Shown here piece after piece: positions 37,301 through 46,011 of a stretch of DNA of 64,000 nt (the stretch's first letter is position 1; each line of letters opens with the position of its first letter). The position numbers were made by a program, and so were the translations under genes. The DNA is taken from assembly GCF_030766725.1 (NCBI RefSeq), contig NZ_JARQWR010000003.1, positions 248,001-312,000 on the forward strand, given 5' to 3'. The notes under the pieces were generated by a model that worked only from the letters and a program-made list of their open reading frames with translations, did no database searches and had not been told where the DNA came from. Source of the DNA: Flavobacterium aerium. Its GTDB lineage: Bacteria > Bacteroidota > Bacteroidia > Flavobacteriales > Flavobacteriaceae.

Positions 37301-38220
37301 TATTGTGAATTATTAATATTTGTTTGTGTGTTGATATAATCAAATAAGACTGGATTAGCTCCTTCTAGTGCTCCATTAAACTCTTGAATTTGCGATATTT
37401 TCTCATAACCTAATTGTAAATCGACGATATGAGTAAATTGATATTTTCTAAATAATATATTATTTGTTTTAACTTCAATATTATCTAATAACACTCCCTT
37501 TTCATACTTAAGACCTTGTACATAGGCAAATTCACTTCTCTTTGCTACTTTGTAATTAAATTTAATGCTATTAAGCGGTGTCAATCCGTTTACGTTAGCA
37601 CTAAATTTTATTTCATCAATACATAAACTTTTGTTCTGGGGATTGGTATAATGGTAGGTGATATAATTGCCATTCGTATCTTCAAAACGAACAATATAAA
37701 AAGCCGTCAAATCTGCAGCATTTGTACCTCCATAATTCCCATACCATGAACGGGATCCATCAGGTGATGTAACAATAAAATAAGTGGTTTCGCCACTTCC
37801 TTTTAATTCAATTTTGGTATTCGATTTGACTTCAGTTTCATAGATAGAGCCATGTCCCCAATAAGCACCAGATTCGGGTTTAATAATCAATCGTTGTCCA
37901 TCCAAAGCCAATTTATCATTTTCATCAAAATCAACACCATCTATATAACCATCAACATCCAAACGGGTAGCAATTCTACTGATGTTTGAAATTGCATTAA
38001 TATTCCATCCCTGTCCTGCAATACCACCCATTTGACCACTACTATACACTAAATTAATTACGGGTGCTACATTCTTTACACTGGTTGGCATAGCAATTGG
38101 TAACGTATAGGAGGTTTGTCCTGAACTGGAAATTTCTAATTTACCTTGTGTATCATGAAAATTCTGTGAAAAAGATAAACTTGTAATAAACAATATAATT
38201 GTAAGTAATTTTAATTTCAT
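31312..38220 (-). CDS. giant RHS/SpvB polymorphic toxin with HExxH metallopeptidase tip
   Basis: 2302 residues. Signal peptide 1-19. SpvB-like N-terminal region from about 20. Several FG-GAP/VCBS-type D-F-N-G-D-G repeats lie between ~320 and ~700. RHS/YD repeats occupy about 1050-1600. A jelly-roll-like carbohydrate-binding insert lies near 1612-1757. The RHS core end has the Y-D-P-K-L-H-R-F-L-Q-P-D motif and D-P-S-G at 1971-1974. A hydrophobic, glycine-rich pre-toxin segment runs 1975-2140. The tip is 2141-2302 with H2243-E-L-N-H2247 and a downstream E-W-A-A-Q-R-W-E that may supply the third zinc ligand. RHS shells encapsulate and release their tip, often after self-cleavage. Export is probably Sec plus type IX or surface lipoprotein-independent routes (inference). 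The immunity gene follows by 6 nt. Confidence 0.9.
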   Translation of the reverse strand: MKLKLLTIILFITSLSFSQNFHDTQGKLEISSSGQTSYTLPIAMPTSVKNVAPVINLVYSSGQMGGIAGQGWNINAISNISRIATRLDVDGYIDGVDFDENDKLALDGQRLIIKPESGAYWGHGSIYETEVKSNTKIELKGSGETTYFIVTSPDGSRSWYGNYGGTNAADLTAFYIVRFEDTNGNYITYHYTNPQNKSLCIDEIKFSANVNGLTPLNSIKFNYKVAKRSEFAYVQGLKYEKGVLLDNIEVKTNNILFRKYQFTHIVDLQLGYEKISQIQEFNGALEGANPVLFDYINTQTNINNSQYTTTYNNNLNFNDTELSGDFDGDGRLDFTTNNQVFTKLFQNMDGATALNLPFVSSKRQKFTATILTDNKLNQFQSIGFANESINTTEFKVYNLTGNSIINSLSKTINIDNKVSVGETMNEYYYCGYQEYNCGYGVSNCETFSELKKTTNYLEGDFNGDGISEILIISNKNQRLNTGYMTYYPYDGGSVSICNQSIVNDGVEHFIVDFDPSTSSVLGEKGYVRLGNNSNILGGNEYYERRYVMDFNGDGKSDILILNEGKKYKIVSFTQLQSAPWIQVDIIGQGILDAYSSTKQILFGDFNGDGKTDIMLPDTEGGENHTLWHIYYSNPKYTGGSFFEKESHNITEYWPDTEQHYSTQRFYNNYYALDTNGDGKSDLVRVWRNYYKPNWTINDHDTQWTVNTFVNNIGNTTSQSTFTHDYSSPCFSDCKNDNRSPDLPIPIVSSYKHQGLNKELIMVRNHHNQLTYVDFTKDVSQDNLLRKVTSSGGNIVDEISYKTMESTEANNGQGMLTELYSSSNSVNYPNIEIKKIPSNYLVSLLKNTVNGVVKFQDFRYHGFVVNMHGLGTIGFTKTARSTWYQNASTKRVWSITENNPLWRGATQRSYTQLLNNGSQFAFVTSGDPDMIVNSTVNDFNCYTTNMVYHAFLNTQVVKDYLTNITTETSYTYDTPYFLPVKTVTKNFLNGTLQGTSTISTIFNSDISGTGANYYIGRPATINSMTEAYSDTFKTTESLYYANNRLIKSMKKGNTTEEKYQTEEFEYDAYGNITKKIVGATGYPTTVTPRTVQFTYDPTARFVKTTTDVAGLVSKINSYHPLYGLVLSATDPFNLTSTTEYDTWGKVRKATNYLNKSIQYAYTKSANEYTTVKTGDDGSTSVEISDALGRGIKSGVKNIDNSWSYKSVEYDFLGRKNKVSEPYFSTPSQWNTTEYDDYNRVITNTGYTGLVTTILYFGTTVVAQDGTKTTSSIKNANGHVVTSTDLGGAINYTYYANGSQKTTDYQGNVIAIEYDEWGRKKSLVDPSAGKYTYAYSPLGETIKETTPNGATEFVYDAVGKLMEKKIVGNLTNTKTTYYYDDASQLLIYSDFKDNIAGVNTAYFYEYDNYKRLIEANEGTAPYSGFVKYFTYDEFGRQNTIEYNASSATKNSSRKIKNTYKNGYPWQVIDVASGKVLWQTDNVNARGQLTKATMGNGVAVTNQYDDYGFPSQFKHNIGATDMINLYTNFEPKRGNLTSRFNNSFNWSEAFQYDELDRLTHFNSVEGQQIEQSYDERGRITQNELGQYNYDSAKPYQNNSIDLNAKSAPYYQHREGIFNDDMEGHNKWSEAIQPLGISYDNSKFKTGKSSLKVSASQIPVNAVHSDESVYINNANDTQYTFSGWIYSDNPTGRIVLFMYKENEVGHYTQVEHLVTELKNDWVYVERTVTVPANIKRLNIRVDNMGIGNVWFDDLRIRKTSNTPNATRQLNVSYNVFKGPVQIEETGVDKISFLYNDSNGRSSMFYGGLQDDKTQRPLRKHYSSDGSMEIKENIETGEVEFITYIGGDGYTSPVVLKSNGTTAEYLYLHRDYQGTILAVSNEAGAVIEKRLFDAWGSIIKVQNGQGRDLAELTVLDRGYTGHEHLQSVGLIHMNGRLYDPKLHRFLQPDNYVQDPSNTQNYNRYSYAYNNPFKYSDPSGEFLLTAVLVGAAIAATTYTLTALLADVPFTVGGLIKASFVGAISGAVTFGIGTGTSTIAQFGLKLSYQALAHGTAQGLISGIQGGNFWTGFASASISSIVGSVWSGGKLANGSTWKGVGGSWGSGDFGTIAFGTVSGGAGAALTGGNFWQGAATGFTVTALNHAMHSNKDRKIIDNRLKLKGFDPDATANIYQSQLGSFAEDIFPDLMDKSGNPTFLLKDRIYSDEGGEAYGLTQSIPNKKGEYRVKSSVEISRKALTSYRLLAATIGHELNHVYHFNSGIFDKWVEKYGIRKANSMTEWAAQRWEVKVGGYPSQSIIDSNFYIMTKP
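31801..32100 (-). repeat. RHS 3' segment, parental copy in the intact gene
   Basis: This glycine-rich coding block, ending in A-L-N-H-A-M-H immediately before the tip, is the part copied at 24230, 26632 and 28197. All four copies end at the same A-M-H codons, so variation begins exactly there. Confidence 0.85.
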
Positions 38221-38225
38221 ATCGC

Positions 38226-38705
38226 TTATTCTTTAATAATTTTAATTGATTTCTGTTGGCCATTCACATACAATAACAATAGATTATATACTCCACGTGG
38301 GTATTGTTGAAATGGTATTGTATATCGGGTAGTTCCCTCTAAATTTTGATATTCTTTTAAGAGTTGTCCATTTAAAGAATGTAGCACAATAGATGTCACT
38401 ACATTTTCATCAACAGGTATCCATTTTAGATAGAGTTCTTCTACTACTGGATTGGGATAATAAGACAACAAATCTCCTGGGAAAAATTCTACAAAATCTT
38501 CTGAAACAAATGGAATTGTATCATTTGAAATTCTAGAATTTATTTCATCACTAATAGGCAGATGGAATAAACGTTCAATTTGATTACCTGCATCATCATA
38601 GTGAAAACGCAGTACTCCTGCAGATGGAGTTACACTACCTTTCTTTACACCTTGCGCAGAAAGTATACAAGGTATAATCAATAGTATCCATAAAATATTT
38701 TTCAT
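38226..38705 (-). CDS. small exported protein with YD-like motif and T9SS C-terminal sorting domain
   Basis: 159 residues from ATG 38705 (ATG 38711 is also possible; the TTG at 38732 is not supported). Signal peptide ends L-S-A-Q. A short stretch H-Y-D-D-A-G-N-Q resembles one YD repeat. From about residue 80 a type A type IX sorting domain follows: Y-Y-P-N-P-V, then beta strands, P-R-G-V-Y and a lysine-rich end K-S-I-K-I-I-K-E. It is 5 nt upstream of the RHS gene, hence co-translated. The RHS protein has no such domain, so this protein may be a surface partner (inference). Confidence 0.8.
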   Translation of the reverse strand: MKNILWILLIIPCILSAQGVKKGSVTPSAGVLRFHYDDAGNQIERLFHLPISDEINSRISNDTIPFVSEDFVEFFPGDLLSYYPNPVVEELYLKWIPVDENVVTSIVLHSLNGQLLKEYQNLEGTTRYTIPFQQYPRGVYNLLLLYVNGQQKSIKIIKE

Positions 38706-38732
38706 CGTCATAAGAATTAAGTTGCTATACAA

Positions 38733-39118
38733 ATGATTTCATTACTAGTAATTTCCCAATAATTATTTATTGAAAAATTTAACACTAAAAATGAAACAAA
38801 AAGCAAAACTACTATTTTTTTATCATTATGAAAAACATATTCACTATTGCCATACGGAAGTTTTTTTTAAACATTTTACGTTAAAACCATAATTTTTAAT
38901 GTATTAAATGCATAAAAATAGATTAATTACATTTTTAATCGATAAATAACACTTTATACGGATAGTTAATTTTTTGTTAACATAATTTAACAATTAATGC
39001 TCCTTTTTTAAAACTGATAATTCATTTTTTTAACACAATAACTTTTAACAAAATCTTCAATCGGGTATGTTAAAAAGACCAAACCAAAGTATTACCTTTG
39101 TTTTTTGCTCAATAGTTT
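38733..39118. other. divergent intergenic region between the RHS operon and uvrA
   Basis: 386 bp, very AT-rich. A TACCTTTG box at 39093-39100 (TAnnTTTG type) lies 18 nt before the uvrA ATG and is the likely uvrA -7 element. No good -7 match was found for the RHS operon on the minus strand. No other structure stands out. Confidence 0.6.
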
Positions 39119-41950
39119 ATGATAAAATCAGATGATACTATAGAAGTATTGGGTGCGCGAGTACACAATCTAAAGAATATAGATATAACCATTCCACGAG
39201 AAAAATTAGTGGTGATTACCGGACTTTCCGGTAGCGGAAAATCATCCCTTGCTTTCGATACCATATATGCTGAAGGACAACGTCGTTATGTAGAAACATT
39301 CTCTGCCTATGCACGTCAGTTCTTAGGTGGCTTGGAGCGTCCAGATGTGGACAAAATTGATGGTTTGTCTCCTGTTATTGCCATCGAACAAAAAACAACC
39401 AGTAAGAGCCCTCGATCAACCGTTGGTACAATTACTGAAATCTACGATTTTTTACGTCTATTGTATGCTCGTGCTGGTGAAGCATTCAGTTACAATACGG
39501 GAGAAAAAATGGTGAGTTATAGTGATGAACAAATCAAATCTTTAATTTTTGAGGATTTTGTAGGCAAACGCATTAATATTCTTGCACCTGTTGTTCGTTC
39601 ACGTAAAGGACATTACCGCGAATTATTTGAACAAATCTCAAAACAAGGGTTTGTAAAAGTTCGTGTCGATGGTGAAATCAAAGATATTGAAAGTGGATTC
39701 AAATTAGACCGTTATAAAACCCACGATATCGAAATTGTTATTGATCGTATGGTTATCGAAGATAATCCAGATCATGACAAACGATTAAATGATAGTATCA
39801 ACACAGCCATGCATCATGGTGATAATGTTTTGATGATACTGGACCAAGATAGTAATGAAGTACGTTATTTCAGTAGAAATTTAATGTGTCCCACTTCTGG
39901 TATTTCTTATCCAAATCCAGAACCTAATAATTTTTCGTTCAACTCTCCAAAGGGAGCTTGTGATCATTGTAATGGTTTAGGTACAGTACATGAAATTAAT
40001 CTTAAAAAGATCATTCCCAATCCAAAACTTTCCATAAAAAGTGGTGGGTTCATCCCGTTAGGGGAATATAAAAGCACATGGATTTTCAAACAATTGGAAA
40101 CCATTGGTGAAAAATACAATTTCAAATTAACAGACCCTATTGAAGATATTCCTGCCGAGGCAATGGAGATGATTCTAAATGGTGGTAAAGAAAAATTTGT
40201 TGTAGAATCCAAAACATTAGGAATCGCACGTGATTATAAAATTGATTTTGAAGGAGTTTCAAATTTCATCAAGAATCAATTTAATGAAAGTGAATCTACA
40301 ACTATTAAGCGTTGGGCAAAAGATTTTATGGACGAAGTGAATTGTCCAGAATGTCATGGCACACGTTTGAAAAAAGAATCACTTTATTTCAAAATAAACG
40401 ATCAGAATATTGCTGAACTGTCTCAAATGGATATTTCAGAATTAAGTAAATTCTTCGAAGGATTGAACGAACATCTTTCTGAAAAACAGAAAATCATTGC
40501 TAGTGAAATTATCAAGGAGATTAAATCCCGTTTAGGATTTCTTCTTGATGTAGGATTAAATTATTTGGCTTTAAGCCGTAGTTCTAAATCATTATCTGGT
40601 GGAGAAGCACAACGTATTCGTTTGGCGACTCAAATTGGATCTCAATTGGTTGGTGTATTATACATATTGGATGAGCCAAGTATTGGTTTACATCAAAGGG
40701 ATAATGAAAAATTAATTCATTCGTTAGAGCAATTACGCGATATAGGGAATTCTGTCCTTGTGGTGGAACACGATAAAGACATGATCCTTCGTGCCGATTA
40801 TGTAATTGATATTGGACCCGCAGCAGGACGATTTGGTGGTGAGATTGTGAGTAAAGGTACTCCAGCTGAAATGCTGAAAGAACATACTCTAACAGCATCT
40901 TATCTAAACAATGAAAGAACTATTGCTGTCCCTGCAAAAAGAAGAGAAGGCAATGGAAAGAGCTTAAAATTAACAGGAGCAACAGGAAACAATCTGAAGA
41001 ATGTAAGTATTGAGCTTCCTTTAGGGAAATTGATTTGTGTTACTGGAGTATCAGGAAGTGGAAAGTCAACATTAATCAATGAAACGCTCTACCCTATTCT
41101 GAATGCTCATTTTTTCAATGCTGTAAAAAAACCACAACCGTATAAAAAAATTGAAGGATTAGAACACATCGATAAAGTTATCGATATTGATCAATCGCCA
41201 ATTGGAAGAACACCACGATCTAATCCAGCTACATATACTGATGTATTCTCAGAGATTAGAAGTTTATTTACACAAACTTCCGAAGCTATGATTCGTGGAT
41301 ACAAGCCGGGAAGATTTAGTTTTAATGTAAAAGGTGGGCGTTGTGAAACCTGTGAAGGTTCTGGTGTGCGTGTAATTGAAATGAATTTCTTACCGGATGT
41401 ATATGTCGAATGTGAAACTTGTCAAGGAAAACGTTTCAACCGAGAAACATTGGAAATTCGTTACAAAGGAAAATCCATTTCTGACATATTGAATATGACA
41501 GTTGATGAAGCTGTTCCTTTCTTTGAAAACATTCCTAAAATTTACCGTAAGGTAAAAACAATTCAAGATGTAGGTTTGGGTTATATTACATTAGGACAAC
41601 AAAGTACTACTTTATCTGGAGGAGAAGCGCAACGTATCAAATTAGCGACTGAACTCTCTAAGAAAGATACAGGAAATACCTTCTATATTTTAGATGAGCC
41701 TACAACAGGATTACATTTTGAAGATATTCGTGTATTAATGGGCGTTATAGATACGTTGGTCAATAAAGGTAATACGGTATTGATAATCGAACATAATATG
41801 GATGTAATCAAGCTAGCCGATTACATTATTGACATTGGTTATGAAGGTGGAAAAAATGGTGGACAGGTAGTGTGTAAAGGAACCCCTGAAGAAATAATAA
41901 AAAATAAAAAGAGTTATACGGCTCAATTTCTTAAAAAAGAATTAAGTTAG
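39119..41950 (+). CDS. uvrA: excinuclease ABC subunit A
   Basis: 943 residues, full length. Two ABC ATPase modules: Walker A G-L-S-G-S-G-K-S and G-V-S-G-S-G-K-S, two L-S-G-G-E-A-Q-R-I signatures, and D-E-P-S-I-G-L and D-E-P-T-T-G-L Walker B regions. Zinc-binding cysteine clusters include C-D-H-C, C-P-E-C and C-E-T-C-E-G. UvrA dimers scan DNA for bulky lesions and hand them to UvrB in nucleotide excision repair. The next gene follows by 26 nt. Confidence 0.97.
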   Translation: MIKSDDTIEVLGARVHNLKNIDITIPREKLVVITGLSGSGKSSLAFDTIYAEGQRRYVETFSAYARQFLGGLERPDVDKIDGLSPVIAIEQKTTSKSPRSTVGTITEIYDFLRLLYARAGEAFSYNTGEKMVSYSDEQIKSLIFEDFVGKRINILAPVVRSRKGHYRELFEQISKQGFVKVRVDGEIKDIESGFKLDRYKTHDIEIVIDRMVIEDNPDHDKRLNDSINTAMHHGDNVLMILDQDSNEVRYFSRNLMCPTSGISYPNPEPNNFSFNSPKGACDHCNGLGTVHEINLKKIIPNPKLSIKSGGFIPLGEYKSTWIFKQLETIGEKYNFKLTDPIEDIPAEAMEMILNGGKEKFVVESKTLGIARDYKIDFEGVSNFIKNQFNESESTTIKRWAKDFMDEVNCPECHGTRLKKESLYFKINDQNIAELSQMDISELSKFFEGLNEHLSEKQKIIASEIIKEIKSRLGFLLDVGLNYLALSRSSKSLSGGEAQRIRLATQIGSQLVGVLYILDEPSIGLHQRDNEKLIHSLEQLRDIGNSVLVVEHDKDMILRADYVIDIGPAAGRFGGEIVSKGTPAEMLKEHTLTASYLNNERTIAVPAKRREGNGKSLKLTGATGNNLKNVSIELPLGKLICVTGVSGSGKSTLINETLYPILNAHFFNAVKKPQPYKKIEGLEHIDKVIDIDQSPIGRTPRSNPATYTDVFSEIRSLFTQTSEAMIRGYKPGRFSFNVKGGRCETCEGSGVRVIEMNFLPDVYVECETCQGKRFNRETLEIRYKGKSISDILNMTVDEAVPFFENIPKIYRKVKTIQDVGLGYITLGQQSTTLSGGEAQRIKLATELSKKDTGNTFYILDEPTTGLHFEDIRVLMGVIDTLVNKGNTVLIIEHNMDVIKLADYIIDIGYEGGKNGGQVVCKGTPEEIIKNKKSYTAQFLKKELS

Positions 41951-41976
41951 TATTTGTTAAATAATAAACGCAGAAA

Positions 41977-42702
41977 ATGAGTGTAAAAGAATTTGAATCA
42001 GAAGACGAAAGAATAAAAGCACAATTCAACCAAAAAACATGGAATGAAATCAGAACCAATGATTCTTGGGCAATTTTCAAAATCATGTCGGAATTTGTAA
42101 ATGGCTTTGAGAACATGGGACGTATCGGTCCTTGTGTTTCTATCTTTGGTTCTGCAAGAACAAAACCAGACGATAAATATTATCTATTAGCAGAGAAAAT
42201 TGCTTATAAAATCACAAAAGGAGGCTACGGTGTCATTACAGGTGGTGGTCCCGGAATTATGGAAGCCGGTAATAAAGGTGCCCATTTTGGAGGAGGAACT
42301 TCTGTAGGTTTAAATATTGAATTACCTTTTGAACAACATTATAACCCTTATATCGACAGAGATAAAAACTTACAGTTTGATTATTTCTTCGTTCGTAAGG
42401 TAATGTTTGTAAAATACTCACAAGGATTTGTAGTTATGCCTGGAGGGTTTGGAACTTTAGATGAATTGTTTGAAGCAATAACATTAATCCAAACGAAAAA
42501 AATTGGTAAATTTCCAATCATCCTTGTCGGAAGTGATTTCTGGAGTGGGTTGATGGAATGGATAAAAACTACCTTATTAGGAAAATACAATAACGTTAGT
42601 GCACACGATTTAGATTTAATCAAAATTGTAGACACGGAAGACGAAGTTTTAGACGCTTTAGATAGTTTCTATAAAAAATATAATTTGAGTCCAAATTTCT
42701 AA
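41977..42702 (+). CDS. LOG-family protein (TIGR00730), cytokinin-riboside-monophosphate phosphoribohydrolase-like
   Basis: 241 residues with a Rossmann-type fold. Signature motifs: G-G-G-P-G-I-M-E-A-G-N-K-G-A and P-G-G-F-G-T-L-D-E-L-F-E, the nucleotide-binding and catalytic loops of LOG proteins. These hydrolyse N-glycosidic bonds of nucleoside 5'-monophosphates; the bacterial role varies. It follows uvrA on the same strand and ends at a terminator. Confidence 0.88.
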   Translation: MSVKEFESEDERIKAQFNQKTWNEIRTNDSWAIFKIMSEFVNGFENMGRIGPCVSIFGSARTKPDDKYYLLAEKIAYKITKGGYGVITGGGPGIMEAGNKGAHFGGGTSVGLNIELPFEQHYNPYIDRDKNLQFDYFFVRKVMFVKYSQGFVVMPGGFGTLDELFEAITLIQTKKIGKFPIILVGSDFWSGLMEWIKTTLLGKYNNVSAHDLDLIKIVDTEDEVLDALDSFYKKYNLSPNF

Positions 42703-42704
42703 TT

Positions 42705-42731
42705 AAAAAGCTGCTTTATGCAGCTTTTTTT
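42705..42731 (+). terminator. terminator of the uvrA-LOG unit
   Basis: AAAAAGCTGC / GCAGCTTTTT with a 5-nt loop and T tract, 2 nt after the stop codon. Confidence 0.88.
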
Positions 42732-42910
42732 ATTAATTCCTTATAATTTTATTCTTACGAAATCCATTTCTTAAGATTCTCATTTTAAACAATAAACTAC
42801 AGAAAAAATAGTTTTAGTACTTAAACTCCTAAATGGTTCTATTTCCAATAGAAATTATTATATTAGGGTAGAAATTAAGTCTTAATCCTATAAAATTCAT
42901 TGCAAAATAA

Positions 42911-45742
42911 TTGAAATTACTCTTTAAAATTACTTTCTATTTAGTCATCTTACTTTTCTCAGTAAAACAGTATGGACAACATCATTCTGAGCTGAAAGTA
43001 ACGATAAATGATGAATTGAAATTAGCACAGGTTGTACAAAAAATAACGTACAATAATGAGACAAAAGATACATTAAATCAAATTTTGCTGAATGATTGGA
43101 ATAATTCTTATTCCGAAAAAAACACCCCACTCGCTCGACGTTTCTCTGATGAATTTTCACGCTCTTTTCATTTGGCTAAAAATGAAGAACGTGGTAATAC
43201 AGCGCTATTTGCTGTGATTGACCAGAACAATCTCAATTTAAACTGGAAAAGACCCGAAAAGCATCCTGATTTAGTACAGGTACAATTGAAAAACCCTATT
43301 TATCCGGGACATCAATTTACTATTACAGTTGTTTATACTGTTAAGCTACCACACAGTCGTTTCACAAAATATGGCTACAGTGACAATGGAACACTTTTTC
43401 TTAAAAACTGGTTCCTTACTCCTGCCATCTATGAGGATCATAAATTCTTACAGTACAGCAACGAAAATTTGGATGATATTGCCAATGCAATTTCCAACTT
43501 TACTGTCACACTCAAACTCCCTCAGCATCTGGAACTGACCACGGATTTAAATTTCAATGGAAAAACAATTGATGAAGAGGGAAAGCAAGTTTATGAACTT
43601 ACCGGCAAAAACAGGAATGATATTGGTTTAATCTTAGAACCAAAATCTACTTTTTCAAAGTATAAAAATGATATTCTTGAAGTAGAAACGAATCTCAAAG
43701 ACAACCGAATTAACGAGATTCAAAAGGCAATGATTATTGACAAGGTAGTTCGTTTTGTCAATCAAAACATTGGCCACTATCCCAACGAAAAAATCATTAT
43801 TTCACAAGTAGATTATGATCGAAATCCATTTTACGGATTGAACCAATTACCTGCATTCATCAGTCCTTTCTCAGATGAATACTTGTACGAAGTACAGTTT
43901 TTAAAGACTTATTTAAATAATTATCTCAAAAACAGCTTACACCTTAACCCAAGAAAAGACAATTGGATTTATGATGGTATTCAGGTCTATACGATGATGA
44001 AGTATATAAACGAATATTATCCTGATAGTAAAATGATGGGGAATGTATCCAAGTTCAAACTTTTGAAAGGTTATATGCTCACAAGCATAGGTTTTAACGA
44101 ACAATACAGCTACCTCTATATGTTGATGGCTCGTAAAAATCTTGACCAACCTATTGGCGATCCAAAGAATACTTTTATAAAATTCAATGAGCAAATAGCG
44201 GGGAAATATAGAGCTGGATTAAGCTTGAATTACTTGGACAAATATTTAGAGCATGATATTGTAAAAAACAGTATTCAGGAATTCTATGGCTACAACTTAG
44301 AACAACATGCCACTCGAGTTGATTTTGAAAGTATATTAAAGAATAATACCGATAAAGACATCCGTTGGTTTTTTGACGAAATCATTAATACACGAAATAT
44401 TATTGATTATAAATTTGGTAAAATATCCAAAACAAAGGATAGTATTACGGTGACACTTCGAAATAATACTGAAACCACAGTACCTATTTCATTATATGGT
44501 GTAAAGAATGATTCTATTGTATTTAAAAAATGGTTTGAAAACATCAAAAAGGATAGCACCTTCACCGTAGAAAGACATGATGCGGATAAAGTAGTAATCA
44601 ATTATAATAAAGAAGTTCCAGAATACAACTTAAGAAACAACTGGAAATCTCTACGTGGTTTCATCTTCAATAATCGTCCCTTAAAGTTTAATTTCTTGAA
44701 GGACTTAGAAGATCCTTACTACAATCAGGTTTTTTACGTACCTGTAATTGGTTATAATCTTTATGATGGCGTTTCACCTGGAATACGATTACACAACAAA
44801 TCTATTTTGGATAAACCCTTCCAATTTGATATTGCCCCTACTTACTCAACCAAAACGAGTTCGATTACGGGTAATATTAATTTATTGTACAATCAATACA
44901 TTCGTGAAGGAGGATTATACAACATACGTTATTCGTTAGGAACGTCTTATTTCCATTATGCTCCAGATGCTACCTATTTGAAGTTTAATCCAATGGTACA
45001 ATTCCGAATTAGAGAGAATAATTTCCGAGATAATAAGAAACAACTGATACAAGTACGTTATGTATCAGTAATTCGTGATGCTACAACTTTCTCTGTGGAC
45101 TCTAAAAATGAAGATTATAGCGTATTCAATGCCCGATACTCCAATACTGCAACCGAAGTTACCAAGCACTTTAATCTAACCACGGATTTACAAATCGCAA
45201 ATGCCTTTGGAAAAATATCTGCTGAGATAGAATACCGAAAATTATTTGAAAATAACCGACAAGTAAACTTTAGATTATTTGCAGGATCTTTTATGTATCG
45301 AAGTACAAATTCAGATTTTTTCAGCTTTGCATTGGATCGTCCTACCGATTATTTATTTGATTATAACTATTATGGTCGATCTGAAAGCACTGGATTGTTC
45401 AGTCAACAGTTAATCATAGCCGATGGTGGTTTCAAATCGAAATTGGACACACCGTATGCTAACCAATGGATTGTAACTGCAAATGGTAGTTTTAATATCT
45501 GGAATTGGGTAGAATTATATGGAGATGTTGGAACATTGAAGAATAAATTTGATCGTCCAAAATTTGTGTATGATAGTGGTATTCGTCTTAATCTCGTTAC
45601 GGATTATTTCGAATTATATTTTCCTATTTATTCGAATAATGGGTGGGAAATAGCTCAACCGAATTACAATGAAAGAATTCGATTTATTGTAACTATAAGT
45701 CCAAAAACATTAATAAATCTCTTTACCAGAAAATGGCTTTAA
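42911..45742 (+). CDS. M1-peptidase-like exported protein lacking the zinc motif
   Basis: 943 residues from a TTG start; no usable ATG exists near the signal peptide (K-L-L-F-K-I-T-F ... Q-Y-G-Q). The first ~500 residues follow the M1 aminopeptidase plan: a beta-rich N-domain then a helical domain with N-W-I-Y-D-G-I-Q-V-Y-T where active enzymes have W-L-N-E-G-x-A-x-Y. The expected HExxH is replaced by L-K-T-Y-L-N-N-Y. A long beta-strand-rich C-terminal region (about 640-943) with alternating aromatic strands ending in R-K-W-L looks like an outer-membrane barrel. Function unknown; peptidase activity is unlikely. Confidence 0.65.
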   Translation: MKLLFKITFYLVILLFSVKQYGQHHSELKVTINDELKLAQVVQKITYNNETKDTLNQILLNDWNNSYSEKNTPLARRFSDEFSRSFHLAKNEERGNTALFAVIDQNNLNLNWKRPEKHPDLVQVQLKNPIYPGHQFTITVVYTVKLPHSRFTKYGYSDNGTLFLKNWFLTPAIYEDHKFLQYSNENLDDIANAISNFTVTLKLPQHLELTTDLNFNGKTIDEEGKQVYELTGKNRNDIGLILEPKSTFSKYKNDILEVETNLKDNRINEIQKAMIIDKVVRFVNQNIGHYPNEKIIISQVDYDRNPFYGLNQLPAFISPFSDEYLYEVQFLKTYLNNYLKNSLHLNPRKDNWIYDGIQVYTMMKYINEYYPDSKMMGNVSKFKLLKGYMLTSIGFNEQYSYLYMLMARKNLDQPIGDPKNTFIKFNEQIAGKYRAGLSLNYLDKYLEHDIVKNSIQEFYGYNLEQHATRVDFESILKNNTDKDIRWFFDEIINTRNIIDYKFGKISKTKDSITVTLRNNTETTVPISLYGVKNDSIVFKKWFENIKKDSTFTVERHDADKVVINYNKEVPEYNLRNNWKSLRGFIFNNRPLKFNFLKDLEDPYYNQVFYVPVIGYNLYDGVSPGIRLHNKSILDKPFQFDIAPTYSTKTSSITGNINLLYNQYIREGGLYNIRYSLGTSYFHYAPDATYLKFNPMVQFRIRENNFRDNKKQLIQVRYVSVIRDATTFSVDSKNEDYSVFNARYSNTATEVTKHFNLTTDLQIANAFGKISAEIEYRKLFENNRQVNFRLFAGSFMYRSTNSDFFSFALDRPTDYLFDYNYYGRSESTGLFSQQLIIADGGFKSKLDTPYANQWIVTANGSFNIWNWVELYGDVGTLKNKFDRPKFVYDSGIRLNLVTDYFELYFPIYSNNGWEIAQPNYNERIRFIVTISPKTLINLFTRKWL

Positions 45743-45957
45743 AAGTGATAAAAATAAAAAAATACTAAAAAAACAATACACAATTTGCATAATACAGTAG
45801 ATTTTTAGTATATTCAATCACTAAAACTTCAAAAAAAATACTTCCTTTTTTTTACACATATAACAGTATAGCCCCAGTAATAATGACAATCTATCAATCA
45901 TTATACCTCAGATTATAATTTGATTGACAATAATTAAATTATTAATTATTGTCTTTT

Positions 45958-45988
45958 TTGTATTATTTCATTGTTTTAATTAAATTTG
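45958..45988 (+). promoter_or_regulatory. promoter of the E1 dehydrogenase gene
   Basis: TTG (45958-45960), 20 nt, TAAATTTG (45981-45988). Start site near 45994, giving an 18-nt leader to ATG 46012 and excluding the TTG start at 45949. Confidence 0.8.
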
Positions 45989-46011
45989 TGGCATACACTA
46001 GATATTTCATT

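Noticed and set aside
45949..46011. N-terminal extension with a membrane-like stretch on the E1 dehydrogenase
   Set aside because: The extension starts at TTG and overlaps a strong promoter (TAAATTTG at 45981-45988), so it is not transcribed as coding RNA.
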